From assembly GCF_001645105.1 (NCBI RefSeq), contig NZ_LKEG01000027.1:213-64212 (forward strand): 64,000 nucleotides of DNA. Direction: 5' to 3'. Position 1 is the first letter of the stretch. Each line of letters starts with the position of its first letter. Below the pieces are notes generated by a model. It was given only the letters and a program-made list of their open reading frames with translations, was not told where the DNA came from and ran no database searches. Shown piece after piece: positions 28,385-39,524 of the stretch. A program made the translations under genes and the position numbers. The stretch comes from Pseudomonas marginalis (lineage in GTDB: Bacteria > Pseudomonadota > Gammaproteobacteria > Pseudomonadales > Pseudomonadaceae).

Positions 28385-30289
28385 TTAAACCGACAGTTCA
28401 ACCAACAGCTTGTTCAGTCGGCGCACATACGCGGCCGGATCTTTGAGGCTGTCACCAGCGGCCAGGGCCGCCTGGTCGAAGAGGATGTGCGACAGGTCGC
28501 CAAAACGCTCTTCGCTCTGCTCGCCGTCGAGTTTCTCGATCAGCGGGTGAGCCGGGTTGAATTCGAAGATCGGCTTGGAATCCGGCACCTTCTGACCGCT
28601 GGCTTCAAGGATCTGGCGCATCTGCATGCCCAGGTCCTGCTCGCCGATGGCCAAAATCGCCGGGGAGTCGGTCAGGCGGTGGGAAACCCGCACTTCGCTG
28701 ACGGCATCGCCCAAGGAAGCCTTGATCCGCTCGACCAGACCTTCTTTGGACTTGGCGACTTCTTCGGCTTCTTTCTTCTCTTCTTCGGAGTCCAGGTTGC
28801 CCAGGTCCAGGTCACCACGGGCCACGTCGACGAAGGACTTGCCGTCGAATTCGTTGAGATAGCTCATCAGCCACTCATCGATACGGTCGGTCAGCAGCAG
28901 CACTTCGATGCCTTTCTTGCGGAAGACTTCCAGGTGCGGGCTGTTCTTGACCTGTGCGTAGGTTTCGCCGGTAAGGTAGTAGATCTTGTCCTGACCTTCC
29001 TTGGCGCGCGCCAGGTACTCGGCCAGGGACACCACCTGCTCGCCATCGTCACCCTGGGTGGAGGCAAACCGCAGCAGGCCGGCGATTTTTTCCTTGTTGG
29101 CAAAATCTTCCGCCGGGCCTTCTTTCATGACCTGGCCGAAGTTTTTCCAGAAGCCTTTGTATTGCTCAGGCTCGTTCTTCGCCAGTTTTTCCAGCATGTC
29201 GAGCACGCGCTTGGTCAGCGCCGACTTCATGGAGTCGATGATCGGGTCTTTCTGCAGGATTTCCCGAGACACGTTCAGCGACAAATCGTTGGAGTCGACG
29301 ACGCCTTTGATAAAGCGCAGGTACAGCGGCAGGAAGGATTCGGCCTGGTCCATCACGAACACGCGCTGGACGTAGAGCTTGAGGCCTTTTGGCGCTTCAC
29401 GCTGGTACAGGTCGAACGGAGCACGGGCCGGTACGTAGAGCAGCGAACTGTATTCCAGCTTGCCTTCGACCTTGTTGTGGCTCCAGCTCAGCGGGTTTTC
29501 GTAGTCATGACCGATGTGCTTGTAGAACTCCTGGTATTCCTCGTCCTTGATCTCGGTACGCGGACGGGTCCACAGGGCGCTGGCACGGTTGACCACTTCC
29601 CATTCCTGGGCAGGCGTCTCTTCGCCTTCGGCGGCCGCTTGTTCTTTCGGCAGTTCGATCGGCAGGGCGATGTGGTCGGAGTACTTCTTGACGATGTTGC
29701 GCAGGCGCCAGCCATCGGCGAACTCGTCTTCACCGTCTTTAAGGTGCAGCACGATACGGGTACCCCGATCGGCCTTGTCGACGGTGGCGATTTCGAACTC
29801 GCCCTCGCCTTTGGACGACCAGTGCACGCCTTCGCTGGCGTCGAGGCCGGCACGGCGGCTGAATACCTCAACCTTGTCAGCGACGATAAAGGCCGAATAG
29901 AAGCCCACGCCGAATTGGCCGATCAGGTGCGAATCTTTTTTCTGGTCGCCCGACAGGTTCTTCATGAAATCGGCGGTGCCCGATTTGGCGATGGTACCCA
30001 GGTGGGTGATCGCGTCTTCGCGGCTCATGCCGATGCCGTTGTCTTCGAGGGTGACGGTCTTGGCGTCTTTGTCGAAGCTCACACGGATTTTCAGTTCCGC
30101 GCCACCTTCCAGCAACTCAGGCTTGGACAGGGCTTCGAAACGTAATTTGTCGACAGCGTCAGAGGCGTTCGAGATCAATTCGCGAAGGAAGATTTCCTTG
30201 TTGGAATACAGCGAATGGATCATGAGGTGCAGCAGTTGCTTCACCTCGGTCTGGAAGCCCAGGGTTTCCTTTTGAGTTTCCACACTCAT
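28385..30289 (-). CDS. htpG: molecular chaperone HtpG (Hsp90)
   Basis: Bacterial Hsp90 of 634 residues, the normal length: an N-terminal GHKL ATPase domain (about 1-225; [32 protein letters not shown]), a middle client-binding domain (about 240-500) and a C-terminal dimerisation domain. It refolds clients with DnaK. I use the ATG at 30289 ([12 protein letters not shown]), the start usual in pseudomonads; an ATG two codons upstream at 30295 is possible because GGAG lies between the spacing optima. A heat-shock promoter lies upstream and a strong terminator downstream. Confidence 0.97.
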   Translation of the reverse strand: MSVETQKETLGFQTEVKQLLHLMIHSLYSNKEIFLRELISNASDAVDKLRFEALSKPELLEGGAELKIRVSFDKDAKTVTLEDNGIGMSREDAITHLGTIAKSGTADFMKNLSGDQKKDSHLIGQFGVGFYSAFIVADKVEVFSRRAGLDASEGVHWSSKGEGEFEIATVDKADRGTRIVLHLKDGEDEFADGWRLRNIVKKYSDHIALPIELPKEQAAAEGEETPAQEWEVVNRASALWTRPRTEIKDEEYQEFYKHIGHDYENPLSWSHNKVEGKLEYSSLLYVPARAPFDLYQREAPKGLKLYVQRVFVMDQAESFLPLYLRFIKGVVDSNDLSLNVSREILQKDPIIDSMKSALTKRVLDMLEKLAKNEPEQYKGFWKNFGQVMKEGPAEDFANKEKIAGLLRFASTQGDDGEQVVSLAEYLARAKEGQDKIYYLTGETYAQVKNSPHLEVFRKKGIEVLLLTDRIDEWLMSYLNEFDGKSFVDVARGDLDLGNLDSEEEKKEAEEVAKSKEGLVERIKASLGDAVSEVRVSHRLTDSPAILAIGEQDLGMQMRQILEASGQKVPDSKPIFEFNPAHPLIEKLDGEQSEERFGDLSHILFDQAALAAGDSLKDPAAYVRRLNKLLVELSV

Positions 30290-30355
30290 GGTCATCAAAC
30301 TCCAATTGGATGGCAGTGGCCGCGCCCTGAAGGGTTGGCGGCGGGTTGTCATCAA

Positions 30356-30383
30356 AGTTGGGGGCTAAGACCAGGATTTCAAG
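30356..30383 (-). promoter_or_regulatory. sigma-32 heat-shock promoter of htpG
   Basis: On the minus strand CTTGAA (30383-30378), a 14-bp spacer and CCCCAACT (30363-30356) match the sigma-32 consensus CTTGAA-N13-15-CCCCATNT with one mismatch. It ends about 67 bases before the htpG start and its -35 overlaps the stop codon of the upstream thioesterase. Confidence 0.72.
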
Positions 30384-30831
30384 GGCGGCTTGGTTCCTCG
30401 ATCTTGAAATGCGCGCGAGCGGTGGCGATGGGCTCCGCCGCCGTGCTTTGCCAGGCGGTAATCGCCACATTGGCCACCCGTCGGCCTTGGCGCCACACCT
30501 GGCATTTGGCGTAAGTGTCGCGAAATTGGCCGGCGCGCAGGTAATCCAGGGAAAAATCGATGATTTTCGGGATACCCGGTGTGCCAGTAAACACCAGCAG
30601 GTGCAGCGCCGCCGACAGCTCCATAAAGCCCGCGATCACCCCGCCGTGCAGCGCCGGCAATATAGGGTTACCAATATTGTCCTTGTTGGCCGGCAGGCGA
30701 AACAGCAGCTCATCCCCCAGCCGGGTGCATTCGATGCCAATCAGTTTGGCGTAGGGAATCAGCTCGAGCAGCGCCGCGTAGTCGCCGCGCTCATGGGCTT
30801 GTTCCAGACGGGTCTTGAAGCGGTGCGTCAT
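30379..30831 (-). CDS. PaaI-family hotdog thioesterase
   Basis: A hotdog-fold protein of 150 residues with the PALHGGVIAGFMELSAALHL active-site helix, whose HGG and Glu are typical of PaaI-type acyl-CoA thioesterases. The N-terminal 20 residues are charged and helical. It is the second of two tandem paralogous thioesterases whose genes overlap by four bases (ATGA), which suggests a heterodimeric or paired function. The substrate is unknown. Confidence 0.87.
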   Translation of the reverse strand: MTHRFKTRLEQAHERGDYAALLELIPYAKLIGIECTRLGDELLFRLPANKDNIGNPILPALHGGVIAGFMELSAALHLLVFTGTPGIPKIIDFSLDYLRAGQFRDTYAKCQVWRQGRRVANVAITAWQSTAAEPIATARAHFKIEEPSRP

Positions 30832-31304
30832 GCCTGCTCTCCTTTGATCGTGCTGCTCAACCCTTGAGTGCCCTTGAGGCGCTTACCCATGCGCATGAAG
30901 GTACCGACCACATGGGCAATGGGTTGCTGCGGGTCATCCTGATAGGCGAATCCACGGGTAAAAATCACGTCGGCAGTCACTCGGTAGCATTGAGCAAAGC
31001 CGTAGACGGGCTTGCGCGGCTCGGCGGGATGCATGTAGTCGATGCGCAGGTCCAGGGTCGGGCACACCTCGAACTCCGGCAACACACACAGGGTGGCCAT
31101 GCCACAGGCGGTGTCCATCAGCGAGGTCAGCGCGCCGCCATGGATCACTCCGGTCCGCGGGTCACCGACCAAATGCAGCGCATAAGGCATGACCAGCGTG
31201 ATGCCCTCCTCGCTGGCCTGATAAGCGGCAATACCCAGTACCTGACAGTGGCGCAAGGCCGATACAAAACGCTTCGCACGCTCTAACAAAGGATTTTCGG
31301 TCAT
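30828..31304 (-). CDS. PaaI-family hotdog thioesterase
   Basis: A hotdog thioesterase of 158 residues with GVIHGGALTSLMDTACGMA (active-site HGG, with Asp in place of the Glu used by its partner) and DLRIDYMHPAEP in the central strand. It is translationally coupled to the next thioesterase (ATGA at 30828-30831). The two differ at the catalytic acid (Asp here, Glu there), corresponding to the two common hotdog subtypes. Confidence 0.87.
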   Translation of the reverse strand: MTENPLLERAKRFVSALRHCQVLGIAAYQASEEGITLVMPYALHLVGDPRTGVIHGGALTSLMDTACGMATLCVLPEFEVCPTLDLRIDYMHPAEPRKPVYGFAQCYRVTADVIFTRGFAYQDDPQQPIAHVVGTFMRMGKRLKGTQGLSSTIKGEQA

Positions 31305-31398
31305 GGGCTCCAGACTCTTATGGGTGGGGATATGCCGTGCAGGTGGTACGCGTGAAAGTTCCTTGGCGACCGTGGTTTATATATCTGCGCAATAAAAG

Positions 31399-31426
31399 GA
31401 ACTAATGCTGAACGGCCATGCTCGAA
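31399..31426 (+). promoter_or_regulatory. AlgU (sigma-22)-type promoter candidate of the lipoprotein gene
   Basis: GAACTA (31399-31404), 17 bp, then TCGAA (31422-31426) approximates the AlgU/sigma-E form GAACTT-N16/17-TCYRA with one mismatch in each element. A start near 31433 would give a 30-base leader that includes the AAGGAG ribosome binding site. Small lipoproteins are common envelope-stress targets. Confidence 0.4.
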
Positions 31427-31462
31427 AGGCCAGTAGATATCTTCAATAAGGAGAAACACCCC

Positions 31463-31714
31463 ATGCGCAAGACTTTAGCTATTTCCATGATGTTGGCCGC
31501 TGCCCTCGGTCTCGCTGCCTGCGATAAAAAATCCGAAGACAAAGCCCAAGATGCCGCCGCGCATTCTGAGCAAGCTCAGAAAGATATGGCGAAAGCTCAG
31601 GATAAAGTGAACGACGCTGCGAAAGAAAACGCCGATGCTGCCAAAGCTCAGGCTGAATCGAACGCAGCCGCCGCAAAAGAAGCAGCACCTGCTACGCCTG
31701 CCACCGGTTCTTGA
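31463..31714 (+). CDS. small alanine-rich lipoprotein
   Basis: An 83-residue lipoprotein. The signal peptide ends in lipobox LAAC with Cys20, followed by DKK. The mature 64 residues are almost wholly Ala, Lys, Glu, Asp and Gln in a heptad-like pattern, so they should form an amphipathic helix or coiled coil, like Lpp/OprI-type or stress lipoproteins. The ATG at 31463 has a perfect AAGGAG ten bases upstream. Likely abundant and possibly envelope-stress regulated. The exact family is unclear. Confidence 0.85.
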   Translation: MRKTLAISMMLAAALGLAACDKKSEDKAQDAAAHSEQAQKDMAKAQDKVNDAAKENADAAKAQAESNAAAAKEAAPATPATGS

Positions 31715-31741
31715 GACCGCGGCTTGAAATAGCTTCGCTGC

Positions 31742-31777
31742 AAAAAGAAAGCCCGCTTAAATAGCGGGCTTTTCTTT
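31742..31777 (+). terminator. intrinsic terminator of the lipoprotein gene
   Basis: AAAGCCCGCT (31748-31757) and AGCGGGCTTT (31763-31772) form a stem with a TAAATA-type loop, followed by TCTTTGT. It lies between convergent genes, and the A-run on the left lets it serve the DUF599 gene as well. Confidence 0.88.
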
Positions 31778-31804
31778 GTCTGCTGTTTTTAGTTGACGCG
31801 TTAA

Positions 31805-32542
31805 TTAAACAGCCTCTTTCACCGCCTCCGGCGGCGACGTATCCGTCTGTGTATACACCATCACTTGCAGTACGTCGGAATGGAATTCCCGACGGTACAG
31901 TACCAACACTACCCCACTGCTCATCAACATGAATAACCAAGGGCTGACAAACCACGCCAGCATGGTCATGCCGAAGTAATAAGCGCGCAGGCCAAAGTTG
32001 AACTGGTTGGCGGCCATGGAGATCACCCGCGCCGCGCGCAGTGCAAACGCCTTGCGCTCCTGCTCCGACACATGCCGCTCACCAATCATCGGTGCCGAGC
32101 CGACCAGCACCGCCGCGAAGTTGTATTGGCGCATGCACCAACTGAACGTGAAGAACGCATAGACGAACACCAGCGCCAGGCACAACAGCTTGATCTCCGA
32201 CATGCCTTGGGAAGCCTGCTGCACCATGGGAATGTCGGCCAACAGCGACACCGCGCGTTCCGAGGCACCCAGCACGGTGAGAATACCGGCCAGGATGATC
32301 AAGGTACTGGAGGCGAAGAACGAGGCGTTGCGCTCCAGGTTGCCGATCACGCTGGCGTCGGCGATGCGGTTGTCGCGCAACAGCATGCGGCGCATCCAGT
32401 CTTCGCGATACAGGTGCAGCACACTGGCCAGGCAGGCCGTGTCGCGGGCCTTCCAGGTGGCGTAGCGGGTGTAGCCGCCCCAGCAAAGGATGAACCAGAG
32501 GGCGGCCAGCAGATGGATCTGATTGGTTTCGACGAACGACAT
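31805..32542 (-). CDS. DUF599 family membrane protein
   Basis: A 245-residue inner-membrane protein with about four hydrophobic segments (IHLLAALWFILCWGGYTRYA at the N-terminus; ASSTLIILAGILTVLGAS; LLCLALVFVYAFFTFSW; FGMTMLAWFVSPWLFMLMSSG). The RYATWKARDT segment after TM1 and NQFNFGLRAYYF before TM4 match DUF599 (YjhB-like). Function unknown. I take the ATG at 32542. A single REP lies just upstream. Confidence 0.85.
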   Translation of the reverse strand: MSFVETNQIHLLAALWFILCWGGYTRYATWKARDTACLASVLHLYREDWMRRMLLRDNRIADASVIGNLERNASFFASSTLIILAGILTVLGASERAVSLLADIPMVQQASQGMSEIKLLCLALVFVYAFFTFSWCMRQYNFAAVLVGSAPMIGERHVSEQERKAFALRAARVISMAANQFNFGLRAYYFGMTMLAWFVSPWLFMLMSSGVVLVLYRREFHSDVLQVMVYTQTDTSPPEAVKEAV

Positions 32543-32586
32543 GCGGGTCCTGTTACACGGTGGCGGGTGGCGGAACACGGTCTGAA

Positions 32587-32605
32587 GGTGGGAGCCCGCT
32601 CCCAC
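32587..32605. repeat. single short REP palindrome
   Basis: GGTGGGAGCCCGCTCCCAC is a compact, almost loopless palindrome upstream of the DUF599 gene; it is a divergent member of the REP family. Confidence 0.6.
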
Positions 32606-32683
32606 ACTGACCGCATTCCAATGTTTAGATTCTGTAGCCTGTTCGACGCTAGCTCAGGCCAAAAGACACTGCCTGATGCCCAT

Positions 32684-32718
32684 AAAAAATGCCCCGTATC
32701 GATTGATACGGGGCATTT
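32684..32718 (-). terminator. intrinsic terminator of brnQ
   Basis: AAATGCCCCGTATC and GATACGGGGCATTT form a 14-bp stem around GATT, 20 bases after the brnQ stop; the minus strand ends in TTTTTT. Confidence 0.9.
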
Positions 32719-32738
32719 CAGTGCTGCGCGAACGTGGG

Positions 32739-34052
32739 TTATGCGATCGCTTCGCTACGCTTGCCGAGCATACGGTCAATCACCACCGCCACGACCAACG
32801 TCATCACCGACGGCACCAACCACGCCAGGCCTTGTTCGCTCAGCGGCAGGTTCGCCAGTTGCGACGGCATCCAGCCCGCCAGGCCCGCGCCCTTGAGCGC
32901 GTCGATGCAACCGAAGATGAACGACACCAGCATCACCGGGCCAACGATACGGCCCTGCTCCTGCCAGAAGTCTTTGCAGAAGCTCAGCGCCACCAGCACG
33001 ATGCACGGCGGGTAGATCGCGGTGAGTACCGGGATCGAGAACGCAATCAGCTTGGTCAGGCCCAGGTTCGACACGAACAGCGAGAACAAAGCCAGGATCA
33101 CGACCAGCGTCTTGTAGGACAGCGGCAGGATTTTGCTGAAGTACTCAGCACAAGCGCAGGTGAGGCCCACGGCGGTAACCAGGCACGCGAGCGAGATCAA
33201 CACCGCCAGGAAACCGCTGCCCAGGGAACCGAACGTGTGCTGCACGTAGGCATGCAACACGGCGGCACCGTTCGCCGCACCCGAGGCGACGGCATGGCTG
33301 CCCGAGCCGAGGCGGAACAGGCTGATATACACCAGCGCCAGTCCCACACCGGCAATCAGCCCGGCAATGATCGCGTAGCGGGTGATCAGCTTCGGCGACT
33401 CGACGCCACGGGAGCGAATGGCATTGACGATCACGATGCCAAATACCAGGGCGCCCAGGGTGTCCATGGTCAGGTAACCATTGATAAAGCCCTGGGAGAA
33501 CGGCGCAGCCACGTATTCCGGGGTAGCAACGCCCACGTCACCGGCCGGCAAGGCGAACGCGGCGATACCGAGGATGGCCAGCGCGATGATCTTCAGCGGC
33601 GCCAGGAAGCGGCCGACAGTGTCCAACAGACGACCTGGGTACAGGGAGACAAAGAACACCACCAGGAAGTACACCGAGCTATAGAGGAACAGCGCCAGCG
33701 GGCTTTCGCCGGTCAGCGGCGCCAGGCCCACTTCGAAGGAGACGGTCGCGGTACGCGGGGTGGCGAACAGCGGCCCTACCGCCAGATACGCCGCCGCCGC
33801 GAGCAGGCCACCGGCGATCTTGCCGATCGGGCTGCTCAACGCGTCCATACCGCCACCGACCTTGGCCAGGGCGATCACCGTGACCACCGGCAAACCCACT
33901 GCGGTGATCAGGAAGCCCAGCGCTGCCATCCAGACATGAGGCCCGGACTGCAAACCCACGATAGGCGGGAAGATGATGTTGCCGGCGCCCACGAACAGGG
34001 CAAACGTCATAAAGCCCAGCGCCAGGATGTCCTGGCTTTTCAACACTTTCAT
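32739..34052 (-). CDS. brnQ: branched-chain amino acid transport system II carrier
   Basis: A sodium- or proton-coupled Leu/Ile/Val symporter of the LIVCS family, 437 residues with about 12 membrane segments. The family marks [13 protein letters not shown] at the N-terminus and [19 protein letters not shown] in TM3 are present. The ATG at 34052 ([10 protein letters not shown]) is the family start, but I see no good Shine-Dalgarno sequence before it. The gene is monocistronic with its own terminator. Confidence 0.94.
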   Translation of the reverse strand: MKVLKSQDILALGFMTFALFVGAGNIIFPPIVGLQSGPHVWMAALGFLITAVGLPVVTVIALAKVGGGMDALSSPIGKIAGGLLAAAAYLAVGPLFATPRTATVSFEVGLAPLTGESPLALFLYSSVYFLVVFFVSLYPGRLLDTVGRFLAPLKIIALAILGIAAFALPAGDVGVATPEYVAAPFSQGFINGYLTMDTLGALVFGIVIVNAIRSRGVESPKLITRYAIIAGLIAGVGLALVYISLFRLGSGSHAVASGAANGAAVLHAYVQHTFGSLGSGFLAVLISLACLVTAVGLTCACAEYFSKILPLSYKTLVVILALFSLFVSNLGLTKLIAFSIPVLTAIYPPCIVLVALSFCKDFWQEQGRIVGPVMLVSFIFGCIDALKGAGLAGWMPSQLANLPLSEQGLAWLVPSVMTLVVAVVIDRMLGKRSEAIA

Positions 34053-34296
34053 TTGAGGAAATACCACACTACTGAATCGGAATTTAGAGGGGGATTCCCT
34101 GTGGATGAGGGAAATACTGCCGGCCCTTATGGGCGCCGAACGGTCTAGCGCGCGGCTTCCTTTTGGGATGCGGGCGCATAAAGAGGCGGCAAGGGTACAG
34201 AATTGGGCTGACAAACGCACTGTTGCGGGGCGCACTGTCCGATAAGCGACATCTCTATGTCGCATTTTCATACTTAATCTGGCAATGCAGATAAAT

Positions 34297-34384
34297 GTGG
34301 GAGGGGGCTTGCCCCCGATGGCGAAGTGTCAGTCACTGTATTTGTTAACTGACCCCCTGCAATCGGGGGCAAGCCCCCTCCCAC
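34297..34384. repeat. REPIN (inverted REP doublet)
   Basis: GTGGGAGGGGGCTTGCCCCC at 34297 and its reverse complement ending at 34384 bracket about 42 bp of spacer. The 416-bp stretch 34053-34468 otherwise holds the brnQ upstream region, in which I see no firm promoter, and the sucD terminator. Confidence 0.9.
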
Positions 34385-34415
34385 ATTTTGATCTTTATTA
34401 AACCTCAGAAAGCAC

Positions 34416-34439
34416 AAAGGCCACCCGAAGGTGGCCTTT
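34416..34439 (-). terminator. terminator of the sdh-suc operon (after sucD)
   Basis: AAAGGCCACC and GGTGGCCTTT form a 10-bp stem around CGAA, 30 bases after the sucD stop. The T-run on the minus strand is short (TTTGTGCTTT). Confidence 0.75.
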
Positions 34440-34468
34440 GCTGGTGAAGCGTCAGTAAAGCGCGAGGC

Positions 34469-35350
34469 TTACTTGACAGCCCAACCGGTCAGCTCGGACA
34501 AGGCCTTGCCGATGTCTGCCAGCGAACGCACGGTTTTAACGCCTGCGTCTTCCAGGGCAGCAAACTTCTCGTCTGCAGTACCCTTGCCGCCAGAGATGAT
34601 TGCGCCCGCATGGCCCATGCGCTTGCCCGCAGGGGCAGTCACACCAGCGATGTAGGAAACAACCGGCTTGGTCACGTGTGCCTTGATGTAGGCAGCCGCT
34701 TCTTCTTCAGCCGAACCGCCGATCTCACCGATCATCACGATCGCTTCGGTCTTCGGGTCTTCCTGGAACAGCTTCAGGATGTCGATGAAGTTGGAGCCTG
34801 GGATCGGGTCACCGCCGATGCCGACGCAAGTCGACTGACCGAAACCGGCGTCAGTGGTCTGCTTAACAGCTTCGTAGGTCAGGGTGCCGGAACGGGAAAC
34901 GATACCGACTTTACCTGGCAAGTGAATGTGACCTGGCATGATGCCGATCTTGCATTCGCCTGGCGTGATCACGCCTGGGCAGTTAGGGCCGATCAGGACT
35001 ACGCCCAGCTCGTCGCACTTAACTTTAGCATCCAGCATGTCCAGGGTAGGAATGCCTTCGGTGATGCAGACGATCAGCTTGATGCCGCCGAAGGCCGCTT
35101 CCAGGATCGAGTCCTTGCAGAAAGGAGCTGGAACGTAGATCACGCTGGCGGTGGCGCCAGTGGCAGCTACAGCGTCTTTCACGGTGTTGAACACAGGCAG
35201 GCCCAGGTGCTCGGTGCCGCCTTTGCCCGGCGTTACGCCGCCAACCATCTTGGTGCCGTATTCGATGGCTTGCTGGGTGTGGAAACTACCTTGCGAACCG
35301 GTAATACCCTGGCAGATAACTTTGGTGTCTTTATTGATCAGGACGCTCAT
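34469..35350 (-). CDS. sucD: succinyl-CoA synthetase alpha subunit
   Basis: With SucC converts succinyl-CoA, ADP and phosphate to succinate, ATP and CoA. The protein is 293 residues. The phosphohistidine His247 is in KRMGHAGAI; the CoA-binding N-terminal Rossmann domain ([15 protein letters not shown]) and [19 protein letters not shown] are complete. The start codon shares one base with the sucC stop (TAATG), which keeps subunits in ratio. Last gene of the TCA block. Confidence 0.98.
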   Translation of the reverse strand: MSVLINKDTKVICQGITGSQGSFHTQQAIEYGTKMVGGVTPGKGGTEHLGLPVFNTVKDAVAATGATASVIYVPAPFCKDSILEAAFGGIKLIVCITEGIPTLDMLDAKVKCDELGVVLIGPNCPGVITPGECKIGIMPGHIHLPGKVGIVSRSGTLTYEAVKQTTDAGFGQSTCVGIGGDPIPGSNFIDILKLFQEDPKTEAIVMIGEIGGSAEEEAAAYIKAHVTKPVVSYIAGVTAPAGKRMGHAGAIISGGKGTADEKFAALEDAGVKTVRSLADIGKALSELTGWAVK

Positions 35351-36516
35351 TATTTGCCCTCCGCAGCTTTGACAACTTGTTGAGCAGCGTCGGTCAGGCT
35401 GGTAGCCGCGATGATGTTCAAACCGCTTTCTGCCAGTACTTTAGCGCCCAGTTCAGCGTTGTTACCTTCAAGGCGAACAACAACCGGGATTTTAACGCCC
35501 ACTTCTTTCACTGCACCGATGATGCCTTCGGCAATCATGTCGCAACGAACGATGCCGCCGAAGATGTTGACCAGTACTGCAGCGACGTTGGAGTCGGACA
35601 GGATGATCTTGAAGGCTTCGGTTACGCGTTCTTTGGTAGCACCACCGCCCACGTCGAGGAAGTTGGCTGGTTTGCCGCCATGCAGGTTGACGATGTCCAT
35701 GGTACCCATGGCCAGGCCAGCACCGTTGACCATGCAACCGATGTTACCTTCCAGGGCTACGTAGTTCAGTTCGAACTTGGCAGCGTGCGCTTCGCGCGGA
35801 TCGTCTTGCGACGGATCGTGGAAAGTCTTCAGCTTAGGCTGACGGTACATGGCGTTGGCGTCGATGTTGATCTTGGCGTCGAGGCAATGCAGATCGCCGT
35901 CAGCCTTGATCACCAGCGGGTTCACTTCCAGCAGGGCCAGATCGTGATCCTGGAACAGTTTGGCAAGACCTACGAAGATCTTGGCGAACTGGGCAACTTG
36001 CTTGCCTTCCAGACCCAGCTGGAAAGCCAGCTCGCGACCCTGGAATGGCTGAGCGCCAACCAGTGGATCGATAGTGGCTTTCAGAATTTTTTCTGGGGTT
36101 TCTTCGGCGATCTTCTCAATGTCCACGCCACCTTCGGTGGAAGCCATGAACACGATGCGACGGCTCGAACGGTCAACGACAGCGCCCAGGTACAGCTCTT
36201 TAGCGATATCAGTGCACGATTCAACCAGGATCTTGGTGACTGGCTGGCCATTGGCATCAGTCTGGTAAGTCACCAGACGCTTGCCCAGCCACTGCTGTGC
36301 GAAGGCCTTGGCGTCTTCTTTGCTGCGAACCAGCTTAACGCCGCCCGCTTTACCGCGACCACCAGCGTGGACCTGGGCTTTGACAACCCACTCAGTGCCG
36401 CCGATTTTGTCGCAAGCTTCTGCTGCTGCTTCCGGGGTGTCTACTGCGTAGCCCTTGGAAACTGGCAGGCCGTATTCAGCGAACAGCTGCTTACCCTGAT
36501 ACTCGTGAAGATTCAT
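35350..36516 (-). CDS. sucC: succinyl-CoA synthetase beta subunit
   Basis: A 388-residue nucleotide-binding subunit with an ATP-grasp domain ([36 protein letters not shown]) and a C-terminal flavodoxin-like domain ([11 protein letters not shown]). The ATG at 36516 gives the standard MNLHEYQ start; the frame is open to 36564 without family residues. It is preceded by a 204-bp spacer full of hairpins and followed by overlapping sucD. Confidence 0.98.
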   Translation of the reverse strand: MNLHEYQGKQLFAEYGLPVSKGYAVDTPEAAAEACDKIGGTEWVVKAQVHAGGRGKAGGVKLVRSKEDAKAFAQQWLGKRLVTYQTDANGQPVTKILVESCTDIAKELYLGAVVDRSSRRIVFMASTEGGVDIEKIAEETPEKILKATIDPLVGAQPFQGRELAFQLGLEGKQVAQFAKIFVGLAKLFQDHDLALLEVNPLVIKADGDLHCLDAKINIDANAMYRQPKLKTFHDPSQDDPREAHAAKFELNYVALEGNIGCMVNGAGLAMGTMDIVNLHGGKPANFLDVGGGATKERVTEAFKIILSDSNVAAVLVNIFGGIVRCDMIAEGIIGAVKEVGVKIPVVVRLEGNNAELGAKVLAESGLNIIAATSLTDAAQQVVKAAEGK

Positions 36517-36593
36517 GCTTTTTACCGTCTTCGTTAGGTACTGCGCATTCGGCGCTGCGCTCATTATGAGTGCCGCGCCACCTGTGACTGCTG

Positions 36594-36684
36594 CTTGCGC
36601 AGCTTGCGGGGCTCAAGGCCCGTAAAGCTGCGCAAGACTGCGTCCAGCGGATATTCCGCGGTGAGTCTTGCGCGCAAGGCTCAC
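36594..36684 (-). repeat. multi-hairpin spacer between lpd and sucC
   Basis: Three structures in a row: a perfect 12-bp inverted repeat CTTGCGCAGCTT/AAGCTGCGCAAG (36594-36605, 36625-36636), a short CCGCGG-type hairpin (about 36649-36660) and a 24-bp palindrome GTGAGTCTTGCG/CGCAAGGCTCAC (36661-36684) with one mismatch. In the lpd-sucC transcript these would fold strongly and could slow decay or cause partial termination. Confidence 0.8.
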
Positions 36685-36720
36685 GACGGGCAACTCCGCC
36701 GTGGTTTCTTATTATCTCGC

Positions 36721-38251
<1,531 letters not shown>

Positions 38252-38256
38252 CGTCT

Positions 38257-39480
38257 TTAGATGTCCAGCAGCAGACGAGCCGGGTCTTCCAGCAGGTTCT
38301 TGATGGTCACCAGGAAAGTCACGGCTTCTTTACCATCGATCAGGCGGTGATCGTAAGACAGTGCCAGGTACATCATTGGGCGGATCACGACTTGGCCGTT
38401 GATGGCCATCGGACGCTGGATGATGTTGTGCATGCCCAGGATCGCGGCTTGTGGCGGGTTGACGATCGGGGTCGACATCATCGAACCGAAGGTACCACCG
38501 TTAGTGATCGTGAAGGTACCGCCGGTCATCTCGTCGATGGTCAGCTTGCCGTCACGGGCTTTCTTGCCGAAGCCGGCGATGCCGCCTTCGATTTCAGCCA
38601 GGCTCATCAGTTCGGCGTTACGCAGGACCGGAACCACCAGGCCACGGTCGCTGGAGACGGCAACGCCGACGTCTGCGTAGCCATGGTAAACGATGTCGCC
38701 GCCGTCGATGGAAGCGTTGACCGCCGGGAAGCGTTTCAGCGCTTCGGTGGCCGCTTTCACGAAGAACGACATGAAGCCCAGGCGTACGCCGTTGTGGGAC
38801 TTCTCGAACAGGTCCTTGTACTTCGAACGCAGGGCCATGACTTCAGTCATGTCGACTTCGTTGAACGTGGTCAGCATCGCCATGTTCGACTGTGCTTCAA
38901 CCAGGCGCTTGGCCACGGTGGCACGTACGCGGGTCATCGGAACGCGCTTCTCGGTGCGGTCGCCGGCAGCGAACACAGGTGCAGCGGCAGCCGGGGCAGC
39001 AGCCTTGGCAGGTGCGGCAGCGGGAGCGTTTTTCTTGGCTTCAACAGCGGCAACCACGTCTTCCTTGGTCACGCGGCCGTCTTTGCCGGTGCCTTTGATG
39101 GACGCCAGGTTGATGCCGTTCTCGTCAGCCAACTGACGGGCAGCCGGTGCAGCGATTGGGTCTTCAGCGCCAGCAGCCGGAGCGGCAGCAGGAGCCGAAG
39201 CAGCAGCCGGTGCAGCGGCGGCGGCAGGAGCGGCGGCAGCCCCGCCCTCTTCGATCGAACCCAGTACCTGGTTCGACAGAACGGTAGCGCCTTCTTCGGC
39301 AACGATTGCGCCCAGCACGCCGTCAGCCTCAGCCAGCACTTCCAGCACGACCTTGTCAGTCTCGATGTCAACGATCAGGTCGTCACGCTTGACGGCCTCA
39401 CCTGGTTTCTTGTGCCAGGTGGCAACGGTGCCATCGGCAACCGATTCCGGGAATGACGGGGCTTTGATTTCGATAGCCAT
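38257..39480 (-). CDS. sucB: 2-oxoglutarate dehydrogenase E2 (dihydrolipoyl succinyltransferase)
   Basis: A 407-residue E2 core protein: one lipoyl domain (about 1-77, lipoylated Lys43 in [10 protein letters not shown]), an Ala/Pro linker, the E1/E3-binding domain (about 105-140; [20 protein letters not shown]), a second Ala-rich linker and the catalytic domain (about 180-407) with [12 protein letters not shown] carrying His and Asp. It transfers succinyl groups to CoA. It follows sucA after 44 bp. Confidence 0.98.
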   Translation of the reverse strand: MAIEIKAPSFPESVADGTVATWHKKPGEAVKRDDLIVDIETDKVVLEVLAEADGVLGAIVAEEGATVLSNQVLGSIEEGGAAAAPAAAAAPAAASAPAAAPAAGAEDPIAAPAARQLADENGINLASIKGTGKDGRVTKEDVVAAVEAKKNAPAAAPAKAAAPAAAAPVFAAGDRTEKRVPMTRVRATVAKRLVEAQSNMAMLTTFNEVDMTEVMALRSKYKDLFEKSHNGVRLGFMSFFVKAATEALKRFPAVNASIDGGDIVYHGYADVGVAVSSDRGLVVPVLRNAELMSLAEIEGGIAGFGKKARDGKLTIDEMTGGTFTITNGGTFGSMMSTPIVNPPQAAILGMHNIIQRPMAINGQVVIRPMMYLALSYDHRLIDGKEAVTFLVTIKNLLEDPARLLLDI

Positions 39481-39524
39481 TATCTGTGGGTCCTTAAAAT
39501 TCGGTTTCAGTCAGCGCGAAGGCG

